Origin: Gottfriedia acidiceleris
GTDB taxonomy: Bacteria > Bacillota > Bacilli > Bacillales > Bacillaceae_G
Assembly (NCBI RefSeq): GCF_002128425.1
Contig: NZ_NESS01000008.1
Coordinates: 117,063 to 181,062, forward strand
DNA length: 64,000 nucleotides
Direction: 5' to 3'
Below are positions 29,290 to 38,053 of this stretch, one piece after another; positions within the stretch are counted from its first letter, which is position 1, and the number at the start of each line of letters is the position of its first letter. Below the pieces are notes generated by a model, which ran no database searches, was not told where the DNA came from, and worked only from the letters and a program-made list of their open reading frames with translations. A program made the translations under genes and the position numbers.

Positions 29290-29817
29290 ATGAACGAATG
29301 GAACAAATTACTATTAGTTGGGGAACAAGATGGCGTAAAAGGAGATTTTAATACATTAATTTCAATGATGAATTATGTAAGATTTACAACTCTGGAAGCT
29401 ATTAAAGATATTACAGTAGAGGAGTTAGATTATTTGCACACTCCAACAGGTAATTCAATTGGAATGTTACTAACTCATATGGCAGGAGTTGAGTATTGGT
29501 ATCAACGTAATACATTTGAAAATCGAGATTTAAATTCAGAAGAAGAAGAGAAATGGTTACCTGGATTAGATTTAGATGATTACGCTAGAGAGACAATTAA
29601 AGGTAATGATGCCAACTATTATATAAATCTTTTAAATACAATTCGAGAAGATACATATGCAAAATTTAATACACTTTCAGATGAGTGGTTATATGAGCAG
29701 ACAGAGTTTGGAAGAGCAAAAGCCACAAACTATTTTAAATGGTTTCATGTGTTTGAAGACGAAATTAATCACCGAGGACAAATAAGAATGATTCGTAAAT
29801 TATATAAAAATGCTTAA
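29290..29817 (+). CDS. DinB-family protein
   Basis: A 175-residue four-helix-bundle protein of the DinB/DUF664 superfamily. Histidines in 'LLTHMAGVE' and 'WFHVFEDEINHRGQI' fit the usual three-histidine metal site. Members include thiol-dependent S-transferases and proteins of unknown role; the true substrate is unknown. AAAGGGG sits before the ATG at 29290. It is a single gene ending at a strong terminator. Confidence 0.85.
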   Translation: MNEWNKLLLVGEQDGVKGDFNTLISMMNYVRFTTLEAIKDITVEELDYLHTPTGNSIGMLLTHMAGVEYWYQRNTFENRDLNSEEEEKWLPGLDLDDYARETIKGNDANYYINLLNTIREDTYAKFNTLSDEWLYEQTEFGRAKATNYFKWFHVFEDEINHRGQIRMIRKLYKNA

Positions 29818-29821
29818 AAAT

Positions 29822-29865
29822 AGCCTGTATTGTTGATTAATTAATAATCAATGATACAGGCTAAA
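29822..29865. terminator. Bidirectional terminator between DinB and VOC genes
   Basis: TAGCCTGTAT pairs with ATACAGGCTA and inside it TTGATTA pairs with TAATCAA. A- and T-tracts on either side suit both convergent genes. Confidence 0.8.
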
Positions 29866-29896
29866 TTTTTAGATTTTTCTCTACTATTCTCTCATA

Positions 29897-30280
29897 TTAA
29901 CTATTACAGATCATTAATACATTTCCATCCAAATCTTCAAAGTTAAAATAAGCAAATTCTCCAATACGTTCAATTTCTTTTACGATTGTAATATTATTTT
30001 CTTTCATAAAGTTATAAGCCGCGTCTATGTCTTTGGAATAGAAATTAAATATTACATTTTTTGAAGGTTCGAACTTAAAATTAGGATCAAAAGTATGATC
30101 ATCTAATGTAAGTCCAGTTGTACCTGTTACTGGGATATTGAATACAGGGGATTCAATCTGGCTACTATCTACCGTAATACTAAGGAGTTTACAGTACCAA
30201 TTAACTGATTCTTTTAAATCCTTAACATGAATAAAAACCGAGTTAACTTTGTTTGCAATTGGGGAAACAGTTGATTTCAT
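29897..30280 (-). CDS. VOC-family (glyoxalase/bleomycin-resistance-like) protein
   Basis: A 127-residue vicinal-oxygen-chelate protein: 'SVFIHVKDLKESVNWYCKLL' opens the first beta-alpha-beta unit and 'NFYSKDIDAAYNFMKENNI' with 'FNFEDLDGNVLMICN' closes the second. Such proteins bind metals or small ligands; the activity is unknown. The ATG at 30280 is chosen from the GGCGGA upstream. Confidence 0.85.
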   Translation of the reverse strand: MKSTVSPIANKVNSVFIHVKDLKESVNWYCKLLSITVDSSQIESPVFNIPVTGTTGLTLDDHTFDPNFKFEPSKNVIFNFYSKDIDAAYNFMKENNITIVKEIERIGEFAYFNFEDLDGNVLMICNS

Positions 30281-30521
30281 TACGATTCCGCCTTTCGATT
30301 TAATCAATTTATAATTTCAACATTATTTATGTTAAACCTCTTTTATATTCATAGTTTCTTTTAAAATAATCAAATTAATTAATAGAATTTGAAATAATTT
30401 ATAAAAATACAAATCAAAGTTAAGTGTGTTGAAATAAATTATAAAATAATCATCATTTTATAATAAAATATCGGAAAATTCGTGTTAGACTGAAAATATC
30501 ACAACTAGGGGGTAATAATTT

Positions 30522-32198
30522 ATGAATACGGTTACAGTCGATAAAGTAGTTAGATATAGAGGTACAGAATTAAATACAAAAGGCTGGCAACAAGAAGCAG
30601 TTCTTCGTATGTTAATGAATAATTTAGATCCAGATGTAGCGGAGCGTCCAGAGGATCTTGTTGTATATGGTGGAATTGGTAAAGCAGCACGTAACTGGGA
30701 GTGCTTCGATGCGATTGTTGAATCATTAAAGAAATTAGAAAATGATGAAACTTTATTAGTTCAATCCGGTAAACCAGTAGCAATTTTTAAATCTCATACT
30801 GATGCACCACGTGTTTTAATTGCCAACTCAAATCTAGTACCTGCTTTTGCTAACTGGGATACTTTCCACGAATTAGATAAAAAAGGTTTAATGATGTACG
30901 GTCAAATGACAGCTGGTAGCTGGATTTATATCGGTTCTCAAGGTATTGTTCAAGGAACTTATGAAACATTTGCTGAATTAGCAAAACAACATTTCAATGG
31001 CACACTTACAGGTACAATTACTGTTACTGCTGGTCTTGGTGGAATGGGTGGAGCTCAACCACTTGCTGTTACAATGAATGGTGGAGTTTGTATCGGTATC
31101 GATGTAGATGAAACAAGAATCGATCGTCGTATCGAAACTAGATATACAGATGTGAAAACAGATTCATTAGATGAGGCAATTCGTCTTGCTGAAGAAGCGA
31201 AAAAAGAAGGTAAAGCATTATCAATCGGTCTAATCGGAAATGCATCTGATATTTTACCAGAAATGATTGCTAGAAATTTTATTCCAGAAGTATTAACTGA
31301 CCAAACATCAGCGCACGATCCATTAAACGGTTATACTCCATCAGGAATGTCTTTAGAAGAAGCTGCAGAATTAAGAGCTTCAAACCCAGAATTATATGTT
31401 GTTCGTTCTAAAGCTTCAATGGCAACTCACGTAAAAGCAATGCTTGAAATGATGGAAAAAGGATCTGTGACTTTTGATTACGGTAATAATATCCGTCAAG
31501 TTGCGAAGGATGAAGGGGTAGAAAATGCATTTGACTTCCCAGGATTCGTTCCAGCATATATCCGTCCACAATTTTGTGAAGGTAAAGGTCCTTTCCGTTG
31601 GGTAGCATTATCAGGTGATCCTGAGGACATTTATAAAACTGACCAAGCTATTTTACGTGAATTTGCTGATAATGAGCATTTATGTAACTGGATTCGCATG
31701 GCTCAGGAAAAAGTTGAATTCCAGGGCTTACCTTCTCGTATTTGCTGGTTAGGCTATGGCGAGCGTGCTCGTTTCGGTAAAATTTTAAATGATATGGTTG
31801 CAAGTGGCGAATTAAAAGCTCCAATCGTAATTGGACGTGATCACTTAGATTCAGGTTCTGTAGCATCTCCAAACCGTGAAACTGAAAGCATGATGGATGG
31901 ATCAGATGCAGTAGCAGACTGGCCGATCTTAAATGCAATGATTAACGCAGTAGGTGGAGCTACTTGGGTATCAGTTCACCACGGTGGTGGAGTAGGTATG
32001 GGTTACTCATTACACGCTGGTGTAGTAATTGTTGCAGATGGTACAAAAGAAGCAGAAGCGCGTATTGAACGCGTATTAACAACTGACCCTGGAATGGGTG
32101 TAGTTCGTCACGCTGATGCGGGTTATGAGCTAGCTAAACAAACTGCTCGTGAAAGAGGAGTAAATATTCCAATGCTTGATAAAGGGACTGATAAGTAA
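30522..32198 (+). CDS. hutU: Urocanate hydratase
   Basis: A 558-residue urocanase, close to the family's 550-560. It adds water to urocanate to give imidazolone propionate, using tightly bound NAD. '[19 protein letters not shown]' is the NAD-binding motif and '[16 protein letters not shown]' carries the conserved active-site cysteine. AGGGGG precedes the ATG. The stop overlaps the hutI start (TAATG), so the two are translationally coupled. The usual hutH (histidase) is not adjacent on either side. Confidence 0.97.
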   Translation: MNTVTVDKVVRYRGTELNTKGWQQEAVLRMLMNNLDPDVAERPEDLVVYGGIGKAARNWECFDAIVESLKKLENDETLLVQSGKPVAIFKSHTDAPRVLIANSNLVPAFANWDTFHELDKKGLMMYGQMTAGSWIYIGSQGIVQGTYETFAELAKQHFNGTLTGTITVTAGLGGMGGAQPLAVTMNGGVCIGIDVDETRIDRRIETRYTDVKTDSLDEAIRLAEEAKKEGKALSIGLIGNASDILPEMIARNFIPEVLTDQTSAHDPLNGYTPSGMSLEEAAELRASNPELYVVRSKASMATHVKAMLEMMEKGSVTFDYGNNIRQVAKDEGVENAFDFPGFVPAYIRPQFCEGKGPFRWVALSGDPEDIYKTDQAILREFADNEHLCNWIRMAQEKVEFQGLPSRICWLGYGERARFGKILNDMVASGELKAPIVIGRDHLDSGSVASPNRETESMMDGSDAVADWPILNAMINAVGGATWVSVHHGGGVGMGYSLHAGVVIVADGTKEAEARIERVLTTDPGMGVVRHADAGYELAKQTARERGVNIPMLDKGTDK

Positions 32199-33454
32199 TG
32201 ACAAAACCAATTTGGATTAAAAATGCAGCTCAATTAGCAACGCTTGATTCTGAAGTTAAAGGACCTCGTTCAAAGGAAGCAATGTCAGTCCTTGGTTTAA
32301 TTGAAGACGGTAGCTTATGGATTGAAGATGGAGTAATCAAAGCTGTTGGTACAACAAAAGAAATTCAAGATCGCTATGCAGAAAAAATTCATGAAGCAGA
32401 AGTAGTTGATGCAACAAATCATCTAGTTACGCCTGGTCTAGTAGATCCACATACACATGTTGTGTATGGTGGAAGCCGTGAACGTGAATTTGAAATGCGT
32501 CTTGAAGGTGCAACATATATGGATATTATGAATTCAGGTGGCGGAATTCATGCGACTGCCCGCATGACTCGTGAAGCGACTGAAGAAGAATTAATGGAAC
32601 AAACTATGAAACGTCTAGATTCATTCATTGCACACGGTGTAACAACTGTAGAAAGTAAAAGCGGTTATGGAATGGATTTAGAAACAGAATTGAAACAGTT
32701 AAGAGTAATGAAAAAATTAAAGGAAAAGCATGCAGTTGAATTAGTTCCTACTTTTATGGGTGCTCATGCAGTGCCGAAAGAGTTTAAAGGAAGAGAAGAC
32801 GAATTCGTTGATCACTTAATTAACGACATGCTTCCAATAATAGCAGAAGAAAAATTAGCTGAGTTTAATGATGTATTCTGTGAAAAAGGTGTATTTACGC
32901 CAGAACAATCAGAGCGAATTTTAGAAGCAGGAAAAAAATATGATCTAATTCCAAAAATTCATGCTGATGAGATTGAACCGTATGGTGGAGCGGAATTAGC
33001 AGCAAAAGTTGGGGCTATTTCAGCAGAGCATTTATTAAAAGCTTCTGATGAAGGTATATCTGCAATGGCTAAATCAGGTACAATTGCTTGTCTTTTACCT
33101 GCAACAGCACTTTATTTACGTGAAGATGCTGCAAAAGGAAGAAAAATGATTGATGAAGGAGTAGCTGTAGCAATTTCAACTGACTGTAATCCAGGTTCTT
33201 CACCAACAACTTCTATGCCGCTTGTAATGAATTTAGCTTGTATTTCGATGAGACTTACTCCAGCTGAAAGCTTAACAGCAGCAACATACAACGCTGCATG
33301 TGCAATTAATCGCCAAGATCAAATCGGTTCACTTGAAGTTGGAAAGCAAGCAGATATCGTATTATGGAATGTAAAAAACTATCAAGAATTACAATATTTA
33401 TTTGGTGTTAACCATGTGAAATCTGTATGGAAAAAAGGTATTAAAATTGTTTAA
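32198..33454 (+). CDS. hutI: Imidazolonepropionase
   Basis: A 418-residue amidohydrolase-superfamily enzyme that opens the imidazolone ring to N-formimino-glutamate. The metal-binding 'VDPHTHVVYGG' is near residue 85, followed by 'ESKSGYGMD', 'GAHAVP', 'IHADEIEPYGG' and the catalytic Asp in 'STDCNPGSSP'. It starts on the last base of the hutU stop. hutG or hutF for the next step is absent here. Confidence 0.97.
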   Translation: MTKPIWIKNAAQLATLDSEVKGPRSKEAMSVLGLIEDGSLWIEDGVIKAVGTTKEIQDRYAEKIHEAEVVDATNHLVTPGLVDPHTHVVYGGSREREFEMRLEGATYMDIMNSGGGIHATARMTREATEEELMEQTMKRLDSFIAHGVTTVESKSGYGMDLETELKQLRVMKKLKEKHAVELVPTFMGAHAVPKEFKGREDEFVDHLINDMLPIIAEEKLAEFNDVFCEKGVFTPEQSERILEAGKKYDLIPKIHADEIEPYGGAELAAKVGAISAEHLLKASDEGISAMAKSGTIACLLPATALYLREDAAKGRKMIDEGVAVAISTDCNPGSSPTTSMPLVMNLACISMRLTPAESLTAATYNAACAINRQDQIGSLEVGKQADIVLWNVKNYQELQYLFGVNHVKSVWKKGIKIV

Positions 33455-33523
33455 TTAGTAGCAAAAAATGATAAATCATGGGGGTCCCTTCTGATAAAAA
33501 TTAAATAGGAGGAACTAGCTTTA

Positions 33524-34831
33524 ATGAAAAATAATTATAGATTCTTTATCATTTTTATGATCATTATGATTACGATTGTTAATTACATCGACCGAGGTGC
33601 AATCTCATATGCACAGGCAGAGATCATTAAAGAATTTGGATTAAGTCCTGTAAGTTGGGGTGAAATCTTAGGTTACTTTGGATATGGTTATATATTCGGA
33701 GCATTATTTGGTGGAGCTTTCGCCGATAAAAAAGGACCTAAATTTATGTGGTTACTTGCGGCAACTGCCTGGTCAATTTTTGAATTAGGTACTGTATTTG
33801 CTGGTAATTTAGGTGCAACTTTATTTGGTGGATCAGCTTTAGCTGGATTTGCAGTTTTCAGAGTATTATTTGGATTTGCAGAAGGACCTACCCTCTCAAC
33901 AATGAATAAAACGATGGCTAACTGGGTTTCTCCGAAAGAAAGAGGGTTTGCAGTTGCGCTTGGTTTAGTAGGGACACCAGTAGGAGCACTGATCACTGCA
34001 CCAATCGTAGTTGCTCTATTATCAGTTGCAAGTTGGAAACTGACATTTATTATTCTTGGGGTAGTTGGTTTAATTTGGGCATTTATTTGGTCTAAAGTAT
34101 TTACAAACCTACCAGAAGAAAATCCAAACGTTACTAAACAAGAACTTGAGATAATCCGTTTGAATAATCCGGTTAGTGGAAAAAGTGAAGAAGAATCTAC
34201 ACCATGGTACTATTTTTTCAAAAATCCTACTCTAGTAATGAATGCAATTGGTTATTTTGCCTTTTTATATGTAAATATATTATTACTTACTTGGACGCCA
34301 AAATATTTACAAGATGAATTCGGTTTTTCATTAGCATCACTAGGAATCGTTGGAATGATTCCATGGATTGGAGCCATTTTTACAGGATTACTTGGAGGGA
34401 AAATATCAGATTCACTACTTAGAAAAACAGGGAATTTACGTATTGCTAGATCTTGGTTCACAGTTATTTCATTATTCTTTACAGCAATTTGTTTCATGCT
34501 AATTCCAACAGTTCAAAGTGCTACAGTAGTCTTAATCTTAATGTGTATTGGTAATGCATTTAACTATTTACCAAACTCAATTTATTGGACAGTAGTATTA
34601 GATACAGAACCAAAAAAAGCTGGAACATTTGGTGGAGTAACACATTTTATTGCAAATCTAGCTACAATTATTGCGCCAACCTTAACAGGTAGCTTAGTTG
34701 CAAAACATGGATACAGCGCAATGTTTATCGCAGCATCAATTGCCGTAACATTAGGAATGGTTGCAATGATCTTTGTTAAACCAGGTAAACGAGCAAAAAC
34801 AGCTAGACCTTCGAATGATCTTGCTGGGTAA
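33524..34831 (+). CDS. MFS transporter of the anion:cation symporter type, likely for urocanate or an imidazole acid
   Basis: A 435-residue, 12-helix transporter. 'NYIDRGAISYAQAEI' in helix 1 and 'GALFGGAFADKKGPK' between helices 2 and 3 are typical of the ACS family (hexuronate, phthalate, galactarate carriers). It follows hutU-hutI by 69 bases, has its own AGGAGG and ends at the terminator, so it probably imports an organic acid entering that pathway. Urocanate is the simplest guess; this is inferred from position only. Confidence 0.82.
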   Translation: MKNNYRFFIIFMIIMITIVNYIDRGAISYAQAEIIKEFGLSPVSWGEILGYFGYGYIFGALFGGAFADKKGPKFMWLLAATAWSIFELGTVFAGNLGATLFGGSALAGFAVFRVLFGFAEGPTLSTMNKTMANWVSPKERGFAVALGLVGTPVGALITAPIVVALLSVASWKLTFIILGVVGLIWAFIWSKVFTNLPEENPNVTKQELEIIRLNNPVSGKSEEESTPWYYFFKNPTLVMNAIGYFAFLYVNILLLTWTPKYLQDEFGFSLASLGIVGMIPWIGAIFTGLLGGKISDSLLRKTGNLRIARSWFTVISLFFTAICFMLIPTVQSATVVLILMCIGNAFNYLPNSIYWTVVLDTEPKKAGTFGGVTHFIANLATIIAPTLTGSLVAKHGYSAMFIAASIAVTLGMVAMIFVKPGKRAKTARPSNDLAG

Positions 34832-34840
34832 TAACTTTTA

Positions 34841-34872
34841 AAAAGAGAAATTGTTTCGGCAATTTCTCTTTT
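34841..34872 (+). terminator. Terminator of the hut-transporter unit
   Basis: AAAAGAGAAATTG pairs with CAATTTCTCTTTT around TTTCGG, with a T-run. Confidence 0.85.
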
Positions 34873-34913
34873 TTGTTTTTTATTTTTTAATACGAATAGA
34901 AACTTAATTAGAC

Positions 34914-34943
34914 TTGACATGCAACCTATTGGTTGCTTAATAT
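34914..34943 (+). promoter_or_regulatory. Promoter with embedded ArsR-type operator
   Basis: TTGACA (34914-34919) and TAATAT (34938-34943) are 18 bases apart. Between them lies the inverted repeat GCAACC-TATT-GGTTGC (34921-34936), where a bound ArsR-family protein would exclude RNA polymerase. Confidence 0.7.
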
Positions 34944-34950
34944 TTAAGTA

Positions 34951-35283
34951 TTGAGGAGGTTGAGTAAGATCGATCAGGTTTTTAAAGCCCTTGCGGATTC
35001 AAGTCGTCGAAAACTTCTTGATAAGCTTTTTATGAAAAACGGGCAAACATTAAGCGAATTATGTCAACATCTTGAAATGAGTAGACAAGCAGTAACCAAG
35101 CACCTAGTAATACTAGAAGAAGCAAATCTTGTTGTAGTTGAATGGCACGGTCGGAATAAACTTCATTATCTTAATCCTGTGCCAATTAATGAGATTTCTA
35201 AACGATGGATTAACAAGTACGAAAAAAATCATTTAGAAGCGCTTAGTGAATTAAAAGATAAACTTGAGGAGGGAAATAAATAA
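34951..35283 (+). CDS. ArsR-family winged-helix regulator
   Basis: About 105-110 residues. 'VFKALADSSRRKLLDKL' and the recognition helix 'MSRQAVTKHLVILEEANLV' are typical of ArsR/SdpR-type repressors; no metal-binding cysteines are seen. The longest frame starts with TTG at 34951, but family homology begins at the ATC codon at 34969 (IDQVFKALAD), and GAGGAGGT lies exactly 8 bases before that ATC. Translation from ATC, or a mutated ATG, should be considered. Its stop overlaps the start of the SRPBCC gene, a common regulator-effector pair. Confidence 0.88.
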   Translation: MRRLSKIDQVFKALADSSRRKLLDKLFMKNGQTLSELCQHLEMSRQAVTKHLVILEEANLVVVEWHGRNKLHYLNPVPINEISKRWINKYEKNHLEALSELKDKLEEGNK

Positions 35284-35738
35284 TGAATAAACCACAATTT
35301 GTTTATGTTACATACATTGCAACTACACCTGAAAAACTTTGGGAAGCATTAACAAGTACTCAATTTACTGAAAAATACTTTTTCGGAACTGCAATTGAAT
35401 CTGATTGGCAAGTAGGGTCAACAGTTTCTTATTTACGAAATGGAGAGGTTACTGATTATGGTACGATATTAAAATGTGAGCCAAATCACTTACTTTCATT
35501 TACTTGGAATCACACAAATGATCCGACGAATCGAAATGAACCCTCAATAGTTACTTTTGAATTGAAGGGGTTAGAATCGACAGTTAAATTAACACTTAAA
35601 CATGAAAATCTTGAGCCTACTGATTTAGTGGAAAAAGACGATACGTTTGAAGGACTAAACAACGGCTGGCCAGCAATTTTAAGCAATTTAAAAAGCTTGC
35701 TTGAAACAGGTAATACATTGCCACCTATTTCTATTTAA
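35283..35738 (+). CDS. SRPBCC/AHSA1-family protein
   Basis: A 151-residue START-like domain protein ('VTYIATTPEKLWEALTSTQFTEKYFFG', 'LSFTWNH', 'GWPAILSNLKSLLETG'). These proteins bind hydrophobic ligands; AHSA1-type members next to ArsR regulators are common in bacilli but their role is not established. The start overlaps the regulator's stop, so the two are co-translated. Confidence 0.88.
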   Translation: MNKPQFVYVTYIATTPEKLWEALTSTQFTEKYFFGTAIESDWQVGSTVSYLRNGEVTDYGTILKCEPNHLLSFTWNHTNDPTNRNEPSIVTFELKGLESTVKLTLKHENLEPTDLVEKDDTFEGLNNGWPAILSNLKSLLETGNTLPPISI

Positions 35739-35763
35739 TATTATTGACATATAAGAGCTCAGT

Positions 35764-35788
35764 ACACAAGGAATATATTGCCTTGTGT
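35764..35788 (+). terminator. Terminator after the ArsR-SRPBCC operon
   Basis: ACACAAGG pairs with CCTTGTGT, followed by T8. Confidence 0.85.
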
Positions 35789-35884
35789 TTTTTTTTATAT
35801 CCGAGTTATCAATATTGTGTTCGTTTTAACGGCATACCATCCATCCAAAGACAGCGAGAAATTTTTAAGTAATTTAATTTACAT

Positions 35885-35921
35885 ATATCGTATAATAAGA
35901 TACAATCGTATTATACGATAT
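35885..35921. promoter_or_regulatory. Probable MarR-type operator/promoter
   Basis: ATATCGTATAAT (35885-35896) and ATTATACGATAT (35910-35921) are perfect 12-bp inverted repeats 13 bases apart, ending 13 bases before the MarR start. Both arms contain -10-like TATAAT/TATTAT sequence, so binding would cover the promoter. Confidence 0.65.
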
Positions 35922-35934
35922 AAGGAGAATCTAC

Positions 35935-36360
35935 ATGGATAAAGAAATTAAACAATTGAATCAACTATGGACTGATATTTACTATATTTTACGATATAAG
36001 CATAAAGAAAATATTACGCACCAAGGTGTAAGGATATTACAAATGATCGATAAAGAAGATGAGATTGGAATAAAGGATATTGCTGAAGGCATTCAAGTGT
36101 CACACAATACAGCATCAGAACATGTAAAACGTTTACTAGAAAAAGAGTATGTTTTTAAAATCCGTGGTGAGATGGATCAACGAAAAGTAATATTAAAGCT
36201 TAGCGATTTAGGTAGAGAAGTTTTACTACAAAATTCAAGTTTAAATGAAGAAAAACTTCAACAGCTTCTTTTTGAACAGATGACTGAACAAGAAAGAGAA
36301 AGTGTTTTAAAAGCTTTTCATTTAATGAAAGAGAGGGCTCAAAATGTACGCGATCATTAA
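35935..36360 (+). CDS. MarR-family transcriptional regulator
   Basis: A 141-residue winged-helix protein ('EIGIKDIAEGIQVSHNTASEHVKRLLEKEYV', wing 'RGEMDQRKVILKLSD'). AAGGAG precedes the ATG. The gene overlaps the DUF3147 gene by 17 bases, so the two form an operon, and the upstream inverted repeat suggests autorepression. Confidence 0.9.
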   Translation: MDKEIKQLNQLWTDIYYILRYKHKENITHQGVRILQMIDKEDEIGIKDIAEGIQVSHNTASEHVKRLLEKEYVFKIRGEMDQRKVILKLSDLGREVLLQNSSLNEEKLQQLLFEQMTEQERESVLKAFHLMKERAQNVRDH

Positions 36361-36682
36361 AGTATTTACTTCAGCAATTATTATAGGAGTTATTACTGAA
36401 ATAGCACGTCGGTTTCCTACACAAGGTGGTTTGATTGCAGCTTTACCGATCGTTAGTCTTTTAAGTCTTATTTGGTTAAATGTTCAAGGTGAACAAGTGC
36501 AAACGTTAAGCAAATTCGCTTATGGAGTTGTATTAGGCATTCCTGGTACAGTCGTTATGCTGTTAATTATTGGAGTTGCTCTTCAACATTCAATGCATTT
36601 AATTAGTTCAATCGGGCTTGGTATTGTTGGATGGGCTCTTTATACTTTTACTCAGGATTTAGTCGTAAAGCATTTGTTTTAA
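36344..36682 (+). CDS. DUF3147 family membrane protein
   Basis: A 112-residue protein with four predicted helices. 'IIIGVITEIARRFPTQGGLIAALPIVSLLSLIWL' matches the DUF3147 family, whose function is not known. It begins inside the end of the MarR gene and is probably the regulated target, perhaps a small exporter. Confidence 0.82.
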   Translation: MYAIIKVFTSAIIIGVITEIARRFPTQGGLIAALPIVSLLSLIWLNVQGEQVQTLSKFAYGVVLGIPGTVVMLLIIGVALQHSMHLISSIGLGIVGWALYTFTQDLVVKHLF

Positions 36683-36750
36683 TAGTGAAGCGCTATTTTG
36701 AGATTTTTTCAAATTAAATAAAAAAATAAACGCTAGTTATAGGAGAAAAA

Positions 36751-37134
36751 ATGCTTAAAAAACTAAAAATATGGGCGAAGAAATTAAAACGTCAAATCTT
36801 CACACTTTATTTTGCTTATAAGCATGAGCGTGTTCAATTGTATGCAAAAGTATTTATAGCTTGTGTAGTTGCATATGCTTTTAGTCCAATTGATCTAATC
36901 CCTGACTTTATTCCGATTTTGGGGTATTTAGACGATGTTATACTTGTTCCTTTAGGTATTATTATTTCTTTAAAGCTGATTCCCGAAAATGTAAAAATAG
37001 AATGTGAAATAAAAGCAGAAGAAATGATGAAAAAAGGAATACCAAAAAATTGGATAGTAGGATCATTCATATTGTTAGTTTGGGTAGTGATTTTTATTTG
37101 GGCCATATTAAAGGTTTATCAATTATATAGTTAA
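36751..37134 (+). CDS. YkvA-like DUF1232 membrane protein
   Basis: A 127-residue protein with the DUF1232 signature 'AYAFSPIDLIPDFIPILGYLDD' (residues about 40-61) and a C-terminal membrane helix. The family is widespread and uncharacterised. AGGAGAA lies before the ATG. The gene is 68 bases after the DUF3147 gene and ends at a terminator. Confidence 0.85.
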   Translation: MLKKLKIWAKKLKRQIFTLYFAYKHERVQLYAKVFIACVVAYAFSPIDLIPDFIPILGYLDDVILVPLGIIISLKLIPENVKIECEIKAEEMMKKGIPKNWIVGSFILLVWVVIFIWAILKVYQLYS

Positions 37135-37173
37135 AGTCAATTTCAGTTTGATTGTAAAAAAATTATATTTCTA

Positions 37174-37209
37174 AAACGACTGCCCTATGTAGAGGGGAGT
37201 CGTTTTTAC
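37174..37209 (+). terminator. Terminator after the DUF1232 gene
   Basis: AAAACGACTGCCC pairs with GGGGAGTCGTTTT with one mismatch, followed by T. The remaining 230 bases to the next gene show nothing else. Confidence 0.8.
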
Positions 37210-37445
37210 TTTTTTAAGGTAAGTTTCAAAAAAATAGACAAAGACATTATGTGAATTACTCGTATAAATTACATTAGTTCATCATTCACTTTGACAGTTC
37301 TTTATTAGAGTTTACTAAATTAATATAGACACAAAATCTTTACAATAAAAAATGCAATTTTACAAGGATTGATAAAAGAATTAGTTATGAGATGAAAGCT
37401 TGCTTGAATATAAATTTAATAAAACCTATTTATGGAGGACTATTT

Positions 37446-37913
37446 ATGGCTTTTGTAGCAATCTATACAGTTGGTAGGCTAAAACACCCATATGACCACT
37501 CTGCATCTCGTCAATTTTTTTCTGTAGGAAATGATGTCTTTCGTCAGGCCATGAAATCAGGACACATGATTGATGCGTTTTCATCTGATGGAATCTCTCT
37601 CCCTGAAGAAGCTAGTAAGGGGGACGGTTATCCAATTCTTACACTCACAGTATGGAGTAATCTAGAATCCTTATATCGTTTTACGTACTCAGGACATCAT
37701 AAGCAAGCGTTGAAGGATCGAAGTAAATGGATGGAGCCTTATAAAGAGAAGCACCTTTCATATGTGGTGTGGTGGACAAAGAAGCCAAGCGATGTTTCAT
37801 GGGAAGAGGCCTTTAAAAGATATGACTATTACATTCAAAATGGATCTACTCCTACTGCTTTTGATTTTAAGTATGCATTTGACGAATATGGTGAAGCAGT
37901 ATCAATAAAGTAG
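37446..37913 (+). CDS. DUF3291 family protein
   Basis: A 155-residue protein with the DUF3291 pattern: 'VAIYTVGRLKHP', 'LTLTVWSNLESLYRFTYSGHHKQALKDRSKWM' and 'VVWWTKKP'. The fold is probably a dimeric alpha-beta barrel related to monooxygenases; activity is unknown. ATGGAGGA is 6-8 bases before the ATG at 37446; the frame continues upstream to 37392 without a site. Confidence 0.85.
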   Translation: MAFVAIYTVGRLKHPYDHSASRQFFSVGNDVFRQAMKSGHMIDAFSSDGISLPEEASKGDGYPILTLTVWSNLESLYRFTYSGHHKQALKDRSKWMEPYKEKHLSYVVWWTKKPSDVSWEEAFKRYDYYIQNGSTPTAFDFKYAFDEYGEAVSIK

Positions 37914-37950
37914 GATATATTTCTAGATAAATTGTATCTTAATGATAAAA

Positions 37951-37987
37951 AAGTAGGAATTTTACAAAAATATAACAATTCCTACTT
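37951..37987 (+). terminator. Terminator after the DUF3291 gene, upstream of tcyP
   Basis: A perfect 11-bp stem (AAGTAGGAATT with AATTCCTACTT). The distal ATTCCTA arm can also pair with TAGGAAT at 37994-38000, so it might act in the tcyP leader. Confidence 0.6.
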
Positions 37988-38053
37988 GATTTATAGGAAT
38001 ACTTGTATTAATATTTTCGTAAATTATATTATTAAATGAAAAGGGGGAGAAAA

